The translations under genes and the position numbers were made by a program. A stretch of 64,000 nucleotides of DNA from Apostichopus japonicus (taxonomy: Eukaryota; Echinodermata; Holothuroidea; Aspidochirotida; Stichopodidae). Numbering within the stretch: the stretch's first letter is position 1; each line of letters opens with the position of its first letter. Below the pieces are notes generated by a model. The model saw only the letters and a program-made list of their open reading frames with translations, made no database searches and had not been told where the DNA came from. The stretch covers positions 8,346,501 through 8,410,500 of the forward strand of contig NC_092580.1 of NCBI RefSeq assembly GCF_037975245.1. Reading direction: 5' to 3'. Positions 48,101 to 58,790 of the stretch are shown one piece after another.

Positions 48101-51100
48101 GTGTGTGTGTGGGATACAGAATCATCTACAATGCTATTCAACATTGACATTGAATGAGGACAACTTCAAGAATGTTGAGTTTGCATTTCAACATTTCGTA
48201 GGCCTATTGTGAAGTGTGACTATCATGACCTTGCAACAATGTTCTTGTGTCCTGAACTTAGATAGTAGACATTGAGATTTTTAGTTACAAGTGTAGAGTT
48301 TCGCTCGCCCAATTTTTGCAGAGGACAATCACTCATGAGTGTGTCCAATAATCAGTATTAGGTCTATAGAGTTTTCTTTGTTGTACTAGTTTCAAAGACG
48401 GACATTACGTTGACGTTTCTGTGGACATTTTGGTATGTTTTGAATGGGATGGATCATATTTCAACTTCAGGGTCAATAGTGGGGAGTATGATATAGTGTT
48501 GTACAGTATATACCGAAACAGTTTTGCACCAAAACTTTGCATCTTGGATCATTTGTGATCTAACAAAGCTAGAATTGATGTTATGAGTATTTGGTCTGGT
48601 AACCAGTATTAGGTCTATAGAGTTTTCTTTGTTGTACTAGTTTCATAGATGGACATTACAGTACATGGACGTTACTGTGGACATTTTGGTATGTTTTGAA
48701 TGGGATGGATAATATTTCAACTTCAGGGTCAATAGTGGGGAGTATGATATAGTGTTGTACAGTATATACCAAAACAGTTTTGCACCAAGAACTTTGCATC
48801 TTGGATCATTTGTGGTCTAACAAAGCTAGAATTGATGTTATGAGTATATGTATGTGTAGAGTAGATTAATACTTTACGCATTCCATGTTTTATGTAGTGG
48901 AATGATCTCACAAGTACAGTCACTGCTCTTTTCGATCCCAGAAAGAAGGAAATATGGCATGAAATTACCAATGACATTGTTCTGGCATATCCAAATTAAT
49001 GTTTTTATGTAGAAATCAGCTTGATATGGTATATTCAGGAATAAAAATATGAGTTTTCATAGTCAATTTGTATATGGACAAATTGTCCCGTACGTCACAT
49101 GTCCCGTACGTCACATGTCCCGTACGTCACAGGACAATTTTCATTTGTGTAATCACTGTACTGGAATGGCTTCATATTTTTTTCTAATATGTTACAGCTT
49201 AGCTCTTGGAAGGTTAGGCTATTCACTAGTTATAACAGCTTGATCACTGCCCTCCTAATTTCAGAGGGATTTCAGCTTTGCTCTTTAGTAAAAAAAAACA
49301 CAAAATTCTCTGGTCCCATACGTCACACTGTACATTAATTAAGATGGGACCTAATTAAAGCAAGTGTAGGAAATCTTCATGAGTTTGTAATACAGTAGCA
49401 GCAATAACAAATATGAAAGCCTGAAAAAGTTTCTGGAAATAGATTTTTTATAACTTTTAGACACATTTAAGTCTCTGAAATGTCCCGTACGTCACAGTGC
49501 AAATAGCTTGGACCTGCCCTTCTACAATATAGTCCACATAAGGTATACACTTATAATTTACCATTTCTACAATATAGTCCACATAAGGTATACACTTGTA
49601 ATACCATTTCTAGAATATAGTCCATATAAAGAACACACTCATCATATCATTTCTAGCATAAAGTCCATATAGGGGTAGAAAGTTTTATAGTAACTAGACT
49701 TTAGTAGTACTTCAAAGAGGAAATTACCATACCTGGGGGGGGGGGGAGTAGCAGAGGAGGGGTAGATACAAATCAAAGAGTTTGTTGGGTGAAAAGAAGT
49801 ATATATTACAAATTAAAAACAGTTGTTTAATTGAAAATTGTTCTATTAGTGTTGGTTGAGAGAAAATAAATCTAGAAATACTTTAATAAAAATGGAATTG
49901 GTTCACATCTGGCCTAACCCTACAAACCTCTACACTTATGTTATTATACAGCAAGCTGCAGTGTGCTCATTCCGGTTTCAGTTTAGAAAGAATGAAATGT
50001 ATACCTTTAGAACACTTTGATATCAAAATAACCAATGTGTTTACCTTAGAAACGTTATATTTTAGCTGGTATTTGGAACTTATAAAAAGTGACAAAGAGC
50101 AGCAATTAACATTAATATCCCGCAATGTCATGAAAGTCTAACATGTATATCAACTTACCAGATATTAGAGCTCCCAGTTATAGATTGGGCCTGAAATTAG
50201 AGCAGAATTCAAGTGCTTGAAAACAATATATTTCACACAGACCTGCTAACCCCCCCCCCATCCCCTCCTCCACCAAAGGTGTAAAACTAAAAAAGTTCCA
50301 AAGAAAACCTGGAGACCATATACAGAATGTTCTAGAAATTCTAGAAACTCTTTAAACACAACTCCATAAAGATCTGCTTTACTTTGAGAGATGATATTTG
50401 GAGATCTCACTACAAGTTTCATCATAAAACCCTGGAGCACTTGCAGTTGTAGGTCCACAGAAGAAGAAATGTCCCATCCTTCCTGCCCTCAGGAACAAAT
50501 GTCATTTGCACCACTAGATACAACATAAACATTAATTATTCATTCATAGCCATCAGCAGTGTATAATTGTCTACAGTGTATAATTCCAAACACTCTATGC
50601 ACCCATTGAGTCATACTAACTTCATTAACTATGTGTTTGATTCATTCATAGCCATCAGCAGTGTTTAATTGTCTACATGCAGTGTATAATTCCAAACACT
50701 CTATGCACCCATTGAGTCATACTAACTTCATTAACTATGTGTTTGATTCATTCATAGCCATCAGCAGTGTATAATTGTCTACAGTGTATAACTCCAAACA
50801 CTCTATGCACCCAATGAGTCATACTAACTTCATTAACTATGGGTTGTATAATTGTCTACAGTGTATAATTCCAAACACTCTATGTACCCATTGAGTCATA
50901 CTAACTTCATTAACTATGTGTTTGATTCATTCATAGCCATCAGCAGTGTATATATTGTCTACAGTGTATAGCTCCAAACACTCTATGTACCCATTTAGTC
51001 ATACTAACTCCATTAACTATGTGTTTGATTCATTCATATATATACTCATCACTATCATGTACTATGTGCACCAGTCATTAATACTCACCACATCATTCTC

Positions 51101-54100
51101 ATTCATTCATTGTGTTGTGCTTATAATGCATTCATACTAACCAACAGTGTATAATTGCTTACCATGATTTCTATGCGTCTATCTGCTGTGTTCGGAATGG
51201 TAATGCAAGGGTTGGGTTGATTGTTCCCGATGTAAGGAAGGATGGTTCTATTGAATCCCAATGGTCTGCCATCTGGATCATTGATACTTGCATAACTCAT
51301 ATCGTACTCTTCTTCAGCAATGCCTTCCCAGACTACAGCATTGTTACACTGAGCAACTAAAAGTGCAAGCAAAATTTGGGATATGAAATAGAGTGACAAT
51401 GCAAGTTGAAAATATATAAGAAAAAGAGATAAGTTTGGGCATCTATAAGGATAGTGCAGGAGAGATATAGGCATGTGGTGTAAGGATCGGTATGCAGGTT
51501 TGTTCATGGGAAATAGCTAGGGTCTCTGGGTGGTAATGGAGGGCTGGGAGTGTGGTGTGAGGATCGGTATGCAGGTTTGTTCATGGGAAATACCTAGGGT
51601 CTCTGGATGGTAATGGAGGGCTGGGAGTGTGGTGTGAGGATCGGTATGCAGGTTTGTTCATGGGAAATACCTAGGGTCTCTGGATGGTAATGGAGGGCTG
51701 GGAGTGTGGTGTGAGGATCGGTATGCAGGTTTGTTCATGGGAAATACCTAGGGTCTCTGGGTGGTAATGGGGAGCTGGGCGTGTGGTGTAAGGATCCTAG
51801 CTGCAGACACCCAACAAAATGGTCAAACTGACAGTTAATCCGATAGTTTTTTTCATTGTCTAATGCATGGTTAGTTCTTTTCATATTGTAAACTGATTAA
51901 TTTTTTCTGCAGATGCCCATGCTTGCTCACAATAGATGGATCCCACAGTACTTTGTATGTACACAAGAAGCTGAGTTGCATGATATGTTCCAGTACAGTG
52001 CTATGGGTTGCAGGCTTCTATTCCCACACAGGTAATATCATGGGAAGAGTGAATTACTCTGCAAACCAGGAAGTGAGACGGCCTCAGCTGTCTCAAAAGC
52101 TGAAGGATTAGAGTCCTTCTCACTAAGCTATCACAAAGCTAGTTACTGATGACAGCTGCGGCTATAAGCAAACAATATAGGATTAGGCCTACAAATGTAA
52201 TAAGGACACTGCATAGTCACACCAGGAAATCCTGTGGAGCATCATTGACTACATATCTGTTCAAGAATTCTTGCTGAATTGCCAAAACCTAGTGTATAGA
52301 GATACCATGAATAACAAGTGCTTGATGTCTCATGCTTCCTCCTGATTACAGTAGAACCCTCAGACAATGGCATGCTGTGTGATCCATTCATACATGTTGT
52401 GTGTGTTTTTTCTTTCTCAGACTTAATGATATAATACCCTGAACAGCTTCCATTGATGTGACACTCTGGATATTAAAGACTTCAATATATATGCTTGTTC
52501 ATCTGTACACAGTATGAAATTAAGCAAATACACCTCACCAGGGAGTTGTGCCTTACATACAGATTAGCATAGCTAGCTCAGAAAGGCTTGTAAATTACAA
52601 ACATTACAGAAGCAGTTGCAAAATACCATGCAGTGTTTAATGAACAAGATAGTACACTGAGTAGATATAAATGTAACCCTAAGGTGACAATATTTTTCTC
52701 CAAATATTTGAGGACATGATGTTGATTTCCCCCTCCCCACCACCCATCTTCATCCCAGCCCCCTGCCATGTTGACATCTAGGGTTAGTGCCAACACTGTT
52801 AAAATGGAGGGTGGAATTTTTGAGCCTCTTATATCAGGGGCGTATCCAGGATTTTCTAACCCGGGGGGCGCAAATTATCTAAGCGGAGCGCCACCATCGG
52901 TTGGGCGGAGCGTACAAGAAAATTTCTGGTTTTGATACCCCCCAGATCACTGGAAATGGCACTTCTCGGGCTTGAAAATTACGAACCAGATGTACACTTT
53001 TGCAGGAGAACCAAGTATTTCCCAATAGTTTTTTTCCATCCATAACCTTTTTGAAGATTGTCACCAGTCACACATCATGTTCAACCTCATTGTATGTCCT
53101 GTGGATCATTCATTGCTTTTGTAAGTGATTCTACGTCACGGCCCACAATATCCGAAAGCTGCACTTTTCCAAGGTTTTAAGCCCATTAGTTGTTCAGAAT
53201 TTGAAAATTCACATTTCTCATGAATAAAATCACTTCAAAACAATTCATAATGTTGCACAAAATTCAATCTATGGAAAAACAATATAGAAAAACCTCCTTC
53301 AACCCCTAACAGACAGGTCAAAATTGCACTAGTAGAGGGAAGTATGATGAAGAATGTTGGTCAGGAAATTTTCAGTTAATTTATTGGTGTAAAAATATTA
53401 AAACTCCTTATTACGGCTATTATAAAACTTCGTTGAAGGAAATGAAAAATACCAGATATTTCCCAATATCTGATATTTCGAAACCATGAAGGGACAAACT
53501 GGTTAAACTGAAACAGGGCATTTCTATAATCCAAGGACCATCCATTAAAAATGGGACTGCGTCCAGAAATTGGGACTTGCATGATCCAGTTACTGTTAGT
53601 CAGATTAAGTGCCAGGGATCAAGCTACAGTACAGTTGAATAGTAGATATTCAGACCTGTTAACTCTGCCAGTTTTACCGGGAGTCTCCCGGTTTTCAGCC
53701 AATCTACCATTTTATCAAATTCCCAGCTCATGGTACCCATTGAATGTACTCATCAAATAATGGGTGTTACTAAAACCAATGACAATTTGTTACACATAAC
53801 GAATGACAATATGTTGTACACACTACAAAATTGCGTTGACTAAAACGAATGACAGTGAATGACAGCACAGACATTTGCTTCAACCGGATATCACAGTCCA
53901 GACTTCGTGGGTATATTAAAGCCACGCAAACCGAGTGGACGCGAAGTGCGTGGCTTACAGATCTAGTAAAGTACAGACAAGATACAAACGCACCTTATAG
54001 TAAGCGAAATTGAAAGTCTGATTTTAAAAAGTAAAGTTAACATCATTTTTCCGATATTAATTGTAAGAAACTAACAATACTATTATCCTGAAATGGCTAA

Positions 54101-55717
54101 CAATTTCAGGGAGAGTCCTTATATTGGACATTTCTTTGAAAAAAAAGATTTTTTTTTTAAGGGGGGGGGGGTGCAAAAGGGACTGGAAAAGGAGAAAATT
54201 TGCGCCAGTTATGGAGCTACTCTGAAACAGTGGCGTAGGAAAGGGGTTTCTATCCGTAAATTACACCAAAACCTTGCAACCACGTAACATGCGATTTTCC
54301 TCAAATCATTTTTGCGCAGAAAACCAATAGCAGCATTTACTCCACTCTGTTCATCATTCTATCTCCACTCACCACCGTCATTCGCTGTCATTCACGAATG
54401 ATAATTAACCCTGTACAAAGTCAATTGTCATTCGCTGTCATTCGTTTTAGTTTGTCCTCAAATAATTCCCCTATTGTAGAAAGTTTGGTGTGAAGTTGAC
54501 TGGTATTCAGTCAAAATGTCCCTTTACCAAAACGTCCCCGATTTTTTAAGACCAAAACGTCCCCGCTTTTATAATCAGTTGGAATGCAAGTGTGGATGTT
54601 TTCAGTTCAAATCAAAGAGTAAGGATAAGCTTGGAGGCCTATAGTTTAGGTTGAAAACACAGTTTTTAGGAGTGGGAAGTGCCGGTTATAAGGGCGGAAA
54701 CATTTTTGAGTATAATTTTCTGTGGTAAGATAATATAAATAGAAAATGGAATGCAAGAGGGCTGTAGGGTTATAGGATTTTTTTAAACACGAGTTGGTTT
54801 CTGAACGAATATATACGATATTGAGAGAAGGGAATAACAAAGTTTTTATTTTTGTTAAAGTTCAACAAGTTACTTTAAATTATAACTTAAAATTAATATA
54901 TATTCACAACTGTGAATAAATGTGATAGACGGGGACGATTTCACTTACGGGGACTTTTTGACCAACGGGGACGTTTTGACCAAAAGCGGGTACGTTTGGT
55001 ACGGGGACGTTTTGGTAAAGGGACGTTTTGACTGGTAATTCAGTTGACTAAATTACTACAATATGGACATATGATACTGCAGCATAATGGGTAAAATATA
55101 TCCAGTGGTAACTTAATTGATGCAAGCTTTATGTCTATAAGAACTGCAGTGTCAACATCTCAGTAACTAAAATAATACAGTGAGATTGGTGGTCAGTGCA
55201 TGAAGCATCAATTGTACATAGCACCTTTCATAGTAAGATATATTCATCATTGTAAATAACTGATATCACGTTTCAAGTGTAGTAGCGCAGGTCTGTCACC
55301 TACGTAGCACCCTGTTGAATCTACAGTAGCTCTGTAATTTAAACATTCATCCAAAATTCCAGTTACGATGTGCTAAACTCCCTATTTTCTCCTGAATTTC
55401 AATAATATTTTGCAAAAAATGTAAAATCTCACTAGTTTTATGATAAACTGACAGGTTGGCAGGTCTGAATATACCATGACTTACTCAACGCGCATTTTCT
55501 ATCGTTTATGCAATCTTGTTGCTGCAAAACAGACTATAAATTGTATCATAACTAAATGGCGTATTCCAAACAGTGACGATGAGATTTTGATCTAGTACTA
55601 GATCACGTCACTAGATACGTATTATACTGTAGTAGTATTTTACTTACCTGAGTTTCTAATTCTGTCAGCAAAGATGAAATAACTGAATGCCACGACGTAG
55701 GTTAGCAACGACTTCAT
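38989..55717 (-). CDS. Unrecognised secreted or membrane-anchored protein, six coding exons
   Basis: Coding exons: 55648-55717, 51163-51356, 50159-50190 (32 bases), 42017-42056 (40 bases), 39545-39665, 38989-39197, all GT..AG, intron phases 1,0,2,0,1, giving 221 residues and TAA. Signal peptide about 1-17 or 1-26 (MKSLLTYVVAFSYFIFA). Ectodomain has Cys27, 74, 99, 109, 116, 130, 135 and 161, enough for four disulfides, and a glycosylation sequon NRT at 59-61. A Pro/Ser/Thr-rich stalk (about 165-195) precedes a hydrophobic C-terminus (200-216) ending FRYNK, which could be a transmembrane anchor with a tiny tail or, less likely, a GPI signal. I do not recognise the family. The unbroken phase through two micro-exons and the secretory layout support a real gene. 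Introns total about 16 kb and are full of repeats. Confidence 0.78.
39545..39665 (-). CDS. Orphan gene exon 5
   Basis: Acceptor ATTTTCAG, donor GTGAGTTT. Encodes LYKCEQANGDSATYEFYC and VGDSCEADDVQMFFRFTV, carrying three of the eight cysteines. Confidence 0.83.
40021..41616. mobile_element. hAT-like composite element with perfect 8-bp target duplication
   Basis: Left end CATAGACGTACGAGG and right end complementary to CATAGGCATACAGGA form imperfect inverted repeats. ACTATATT is duplicated exactly at 40013-40020 and 41617-41624. The inside contains a long hairpin (40069-40199), C/G-rich fragments and two copies of the GCGCCAACCGATGGTGGCGC repeat. No transposase frame. Same end type as 19791-20174. 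Confidence 0.8.
40069..40199. repeat. Long near-perfect hairpin (57-bp arms)
   Basis: Arms 40069-40125 and 40143-40199 pair with two mismatches around a 17-base A-rich loop; key segment AAAAGTCCTGAAAAATTCGG. Confidence 0.95.
41635..41875 (+). mobile_element. tRNA-derived SINE with target duplication
   Basis: The tRNA-like head has A box TTAGCTCAGTGG and B box GGTTCGAGTC, with GGAGTG/CACTCC acceptor pairing but no proper T-stem, so it is not a working tRNA. The body ends with GCTTCTTCGCGAGTTCCTGC and an ATACATAC tail. A 7-bp duplication AAATAGT lies at 41628-41634 and 41876-41882. Confidence 0.85.
42017..42056 (-). CDS. Orphan gene exon 4 (40 bases)
   Basis: Acceptor ATTAACAG, donor GTGAGT. 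Completes Cys99 and encodes IDSQDGNRVCAAS; phase 0 end. The frame is open only with micro-exon 3 included. Confidence 0.75.
42360..47320. repeat. Large minisatellite, 43/45-bp unit, with higher-order repeats
   Basis: About 75 units, consensus TAATACCATTCCTAGCATAT plus AGTCCATA(TA)TAAGGAATAC, in orphan-gene intron 3. It is interrupted by the solo LTR (42485-43993) and resumes after the TIR element at 49520-49672. A 665-bp period is visible from about 44750 to 46900. The right end carries diverged units with TTTCTACAATATAGTCC. Confidence 0.97.
42485..43993 (+). mobile_element. Solo LTR of an LTR retrotransposon
   Basis: Begins TGTAGTAAAG and ends GCTCGCTTCA (TG..CA). A 4-bp duplication CATA (42481-42484 and 43994-43997) precisely restores the minisatellite unit when removed. 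An AATAAA signal at about 43873-43878 followed by about 115 bases fits R-U5 on the plus strand. No internal region, primer-binding site or gag-pol is present. Confidence 0.85.
48350..48850. repeat. 251-bp tandem duplication inside the TIR element
   Basis: Two copies about 95 percent alike, both with GGTCTATAGAGTTTTCTTTG and TGGGGAGTATGATATAGTG. The second copy runs up to the coding-like segment at 48898. Confidence 0.93.
48898..48999 (+). pseudogene. Coding-like 33-codon segment inside the TIR element
   Basis: After TTTTATGTAG the plus strand reads WNDLTSTVTALFDPRKKEIW and HEITNDIVLAYPN then TAA. The residue mix looks like real protein, unlike the surroundings. It could be a remnant of a transposase or a captured terminal exon. 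No family recognised. Confidence 0.3.
49084..49130. repeat. Triple tandem of the 15-bp element motif
   Basis: Three exact copies of TGTCCCGTACGTCAC with a 16-bp period at 49084, 49100 and 49116. Confidence 0.97.
49520..49672. repeat. Continuation of the 43/45-bp minisatellite
   Basis: Three or four diverged units with CATTTCTACAATATAGTCCA and AAGGTATACACTTATAAT, separated from the main array by the TIR element. Confidence 0.93.
50159..50190 (-). CDS. Orphan gene micro-exon 3 (32 bases)
   Basis: Acceptor AATTTCAG, donor GTAAGTTG. Encodes AQSITGSSNI plus two bases of a Cys codon. It is needed because joining exon 2 directly to exon 4 gives an immediate stop (CAT TGA). Confidence 0.7.
50530..51055. 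repeat. Tandem repeat, about 105-120-bp unit, orphan-gene intron 2
   Basis: Five copies with ATTCATAGCCATCAGCAGTG, CAAACACTCTATGCACCCA and ACTTCATTAACTATGTG. One copy lacks its first third. Confidence 0.95.
51163..51356 (-). CDS. Orphan gene exon 2
   Basis: Acceptor CTTTTAG, donor GTAAGC. Encodes VAQCNNAVVWEGIAEEEYDM, the NRT sequon and PNPCITIPNTADRRIEIM. The residue pattern is clearly protein-like, with no low complexity. Confidence 0.85.
51480..51800. repeat. Tandem repeat, about 85-bp unit, orphan-gene intron 1
   Basis: Four copies with GATCGGTATGCAGGTTTGTT and GGGAAATACCTAGGGTCTCT. It starts about 125 bases upstream (in gene sense) of the exon 2 acceptor. Confidence 0.95.
52834..53000. 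mobile_element. Transposon end of the CAGGGGCGTA type
   Basis: CAGGGGCGTATCCAGGATTT followed by a G/C run and the GCGCCACCATCGGTTG repeat in reverse orientation. The other end is not found, so it is probably truncated. Confidence 0.5.
53835..54460. mobile_element. Inner inverted-repeat element (GAATGACAG type)
   Basis: ACTAAAACGAATGACAGTGA near 53838 is mirrored by TCGCTGTCATTCGTTTTAGT near 54434; further copies of TGTCATTCGCTGTCATTC lie between. Borders are not sharp. Confidence 0.55.
54508..55034. mobile_element. Nested MITE with about 33-bp inverted ends
   Basis: Ends start CAGTCAAAATGTCCCTTTAC on both strands with one mismatch. Subterminal copies of CAAAACGTCCCCG repeat inward. 527 bp, non-coding, no clean target duplication. 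Confidence 0.85.
55648..55717 (-). CDS. Orphan gene exon 1 (signal peptide)
   Basis: ATG at 55715-55717 in context AATATGA, hydrophobic leader, donor GTAAGTA; phase 1. The upstream TSS is unresolved. Confidence 0.8.
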
Positions 55718-57470
55718 ATTGAACCAGTTTTGTGTTTACGATCTCTCACCCAACGAGTTTATCAATCTTCTCGTGAAGTTTCTCGCGACGTAAAAGTAGT
55801 TATACTTGATACTTGGAGCAGTCTAAGATCACAACACTTCGAGATGCAATGAATGCGGAAGTAATCTCTCACGGTAGATCGACTACTCTAAATAAAGTAA
55901 CGACGTGCAACTATACGGTGGCTTATTGGAGACATTAGAACATCTCCCTTTCTCAAAAAGTCACAATTTCGAGATCAAAATGTCATCCGTAATTTCAATT
56001 ATACACATAAATGTAAAGGTTTGCTGCAATTGACTAAAGAACATTACACCCCTGATTTTCAGCAATGAGACGTGCTAAATTAAACAATGACACAATACAA
56101 GGAACTATGCTTTAATCGTGACAGTAAAATCATGCTTGTGGAAATATGAACATGAATGACTTTATTATTTTATACATTTATAGGGTTTGTACAGCGACGG
56201 ATGCCAATATTTTCTCAAACCTCAGTACCCTAAGTCTGAACCTATGTGCATACACTGTGCTAACGTGGTATGACATTGCAAATTAGCTAATTCCAGTTTA
56301 ATATTCTTCAAGCCATGTTCAAAGCATACAAACACGGTAATCATCAGGGATTGAGTGTGACGCTGGGAGCTTGAAGCAAACTCCTGTGGAGGGGGGGGGG
56401 GGTGTCTGCCAGGGTATTCCCTGACAAACAAATTAATGTTAGACGTCAAATTGTGCATTCTTTGTCCATTTTGAGACTATAAATTTAGTCTATAACTAGG
56501 TCTGTGTTGTAAGTTGTTAATAACTATACTTCTGAGCTTTTGCGTGGAGGTGAGCGGGGAACGGGGGGGGGGGGTTCCACACACGCTGATCCGGCGCCAG
56601 ACGATGGATGATTTCTGTTCCATTCAATAAACAGTTGTAAAGCTCAAAATATATACGATAGCTAATATAATAGTAGATATCCATGCACAGACTGACCAAA
56701 GAGATATGGTAAGTCTAAACTCAGCTTAGGTTGAAAGGACGACGGTGATGTATATTGAGAGCATATATTAAAGGGATAGAGGGTATATGGCTTAATTAAT
56801 ATTAAGATCACGAAGCACTTCAATACGAAAGCATAACAAAAGGACACTTGAAACTATCAGTATACAAGTTCAGAAAATTAAAACAAAACCGATCGGGACT
56901 TAGGACTTACGTACTAAAGCATATGACCATATGTTGTTCATTTTAGGAATACAAAATGTCGTAAGTCTATCATCTTGGTTTTTATGTTTTATGTAATATT
57001 CTATTGGAACTATGCTGGTCACTCATAGGACTCACTTTAAGTCAATATGACGAAATATCTTAATTTTGAGTTTCCTATCTTCTTCATGTCACTAATGCAC
57101 CACTGTAGAAATGATTACGAGGTCAGAAAAGTAGAACGTAGACAGAGTGACTAAGATACTTACCACAATCGGTTTAGCGCGTCATGCACCATGACAATGC
57201 CATTTGTGAATGGATTAGTTATACGTTGAAAAGGTTAACCATTCTAACTGGAATCAACAAAGTGGCCTTCTTTCTTCCTGCTATTTTGCAGTCGTCGGAC
57301 CATATATGGTTTGAGCTCTTTCTAAGGTCTCACTAATCTCTGCACCCCCTCCCCACCCCCTGCGCGGCCGGCAGATTCACAAACACAGGTGAAAAAAATT
57401 GACAAATTGAACAAATTTGAAACAAATGCCATTGGAATAGCAAAGAACAATTGTGATCGTTTGGTTGGCT
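55718..57470. other. Sequence upstream of the orphan gene; promoter not resolved
   Basis: The orphan-gene promoter must lie in the first few hundred bases, but no diagnostic element is clear. The remainder is unique AT-rich sequence with G10-12 runs at 56391 and 56563 and no recognised gene. Confidence 0.45.
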
Positions 57471-57474
57471 CAGT

Positions 57475-57765
57475 GAGAAGTGGTCGACGCAGGGGGGCAG
57501 CCGCCCCCCCCCCTTGAGCATATTTTTAATTTTTTTTTTTAAATGTTTTTATGATATCGCTAGTATTTTCAAAAGAGAAAATGCTAAGATGCTACTTACA
57601 AGGCCTGGGAAGTGCCATTTCCAGCGATCTGGGAGGCATTTTTAGCCAAAATTTTCTTGGACGCTTCGCGCCAATCATGGTGGCGCTACGCTTAGATAGT
57701 TTGCAATGCCGAATCTACAGTTTCGCCCCTCCCTTGGCAAATTCCTGGCTACGCGCCTGGGTCAG
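57475..57765. mobile_element. DNA-transposon fragment with GGCGCGTAGCCAGGAAT end
   Basis: The right end reads as the complement of CCAGGCGCGTAGCCAGGAAT. It includes a GCGCCAATCATGGTGGCGC repeat copy at about 57668-57687 and a C10 run. Confidence 0.5.
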
Positions 57766-57769
57766 CATG

Positions 57770-57870
57770 CAGCATTTATAAGCCCATGAGGCTTCTTCGC
57801 GACTTCCTGCTTGCAGGAGGATCTAAAATACATACATACATACACACATACATACATACATACATACAGT
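57770..57870 (+). mobile_element. Truncated SINE/LINE 3' end with CATA tail
   Basis: Shares the 3' module GGCTTCTTCGCGACTTCCTG then GGAGGATCTAA and a CATACATA tail with the SINE at 41635-41875, but lacks the tRNA head. Either a 5'-truncated SINE or the partner LINE tail. Confidence 0.75.
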
Positions 57871-58659
57871 TAGGCTCTTGCTGAAATATGCTTTTGTTCT
57901 TTAAAGGCCCTACAAGAGAATACAAAATATCTCAAAATCCACAGTAATTTCATATCTCTTTTTAAAATTAACTTTGTGCTTTAAACACGGTACGAGAAAA
58001 CAAGGAATATTTGGAAACTGGTTGAGATTCCTGGGCTTTGCCCCTCAACCTCTATTAGAACCCCGAGATACATTACAGATAAATGTAAACATCGTGTGAT
58101 TCCTCTTCCTGCCTTGTAAATTTGCCCTCCAAACTCGCTAATAGAGGCGAACAAGAACTATCTAAAGGTAATGCAGCTTCTGGGCACAGCCTCCAATAAC
58201 AGTTGTAATGATAAAGAGAGTTGCCGCTTTTCGTGTTTGGTTTATTTTTTCGAAACGTTTCTCAGATATATAGTCACTGCAAGTCAGTCTCGAAATCGAT
58301 CAACATCCCTCTTGAAAATGGTTAATGTACGATCCTGGTTATGACATTAAAGTTTGTCACAGATTTGAATCTCATGTAAAAATGATGTTCACTGATTAAG
58401 CGTGGGATGGGGGCGAATTGGAAGTGATCCCTATCCCACTAAAGATTCCCGCGGTGTGCGCTTCATACAGGTGCGTTCATGCACTTCCCAAACTTTTATA
58501 CACCAAAGTTTTGCTTGCTTCCTCTCCCTCTCCTCCCCTGATCCACACAAATGGCGATGAGCCTAGGGGCCCGGCTCCTGGCCCAAAGGGGCCCCCTATC
58601 AGGATGTCCAATCAAGTGGGGGGGGGGGGGGGAATCAGTAGGTCAGGTAGGTGTAACAT

Positions 58660-58790
58660 GCTACTCGATACTATCTAAGCGGAGCGCCACCATCAGTTGG
58701 CGCGGAGCGTACCACGATTTTTTTTGTTGCCAAAAAATACTCCTAGATCGTCGGGAAAGACATTTCCCGGGCGTACACACATCGGTTATT
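58660..58790. repeat. Copy of the dispersed GCGCCACCATC-GTTGGCGC repeat
   Basis: Reverse-oriented copy ATCTAAGCGGAGCGCCACCA followed by the GGAAAGACATTTCCCGGGC module. The family also occurs at about 40515-40622, 41448-41552, 52875-52970 and 57600-57702, and its core can form a 6-bp stem. Confidence 0.8.

Larger units (their letters stand above)
47325..49519. mobile_element. TIR DNA element of 2195 bp, unassigned superfamily
   Basis: Perfect 18-bp inverted ends GGGCAGGTCCAAGCTATT. A 4-bp duplication TTCT (47321-47324, 49520-49523) restores the interrupted minisatellite unit. The inside has nine copies of a 15-bp motif TGTCCCGTACGTCAC and a 251-bp tandem duplication (about 48350-48850), but no long transposase frame. 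Confidence 0.9.
53649..55469. mobile_element. TIR element flanked by TA, with nested insertions
   Basis: Ends TTCAGACCTGTTAACTCTGC and the complement of TTCAGACCTGCCAACCTGTC, flanked by TA on both sides. Inside are another TIR element (54508-55034) and inverted motifs with GAATGACAGTGAATGACAG. No intact transposase frame. Confidence 0.7.

Noticed and set aside
51923-52111. 62-codon plus-strand frame antisense to orphan-gene intron 1
   Set aside because: No domain or splice support; it overlaps the possible SINE remnant.
52040-52135. A reverse-strand tRNA-Ser-like SINE head (GATAGCTTAGTGAGAAGGAC, then CTCTAATCC)
   Set aside because: The anticodon-arm resemblance is suggestive, but no clear B box, tail or target duplication is visible.
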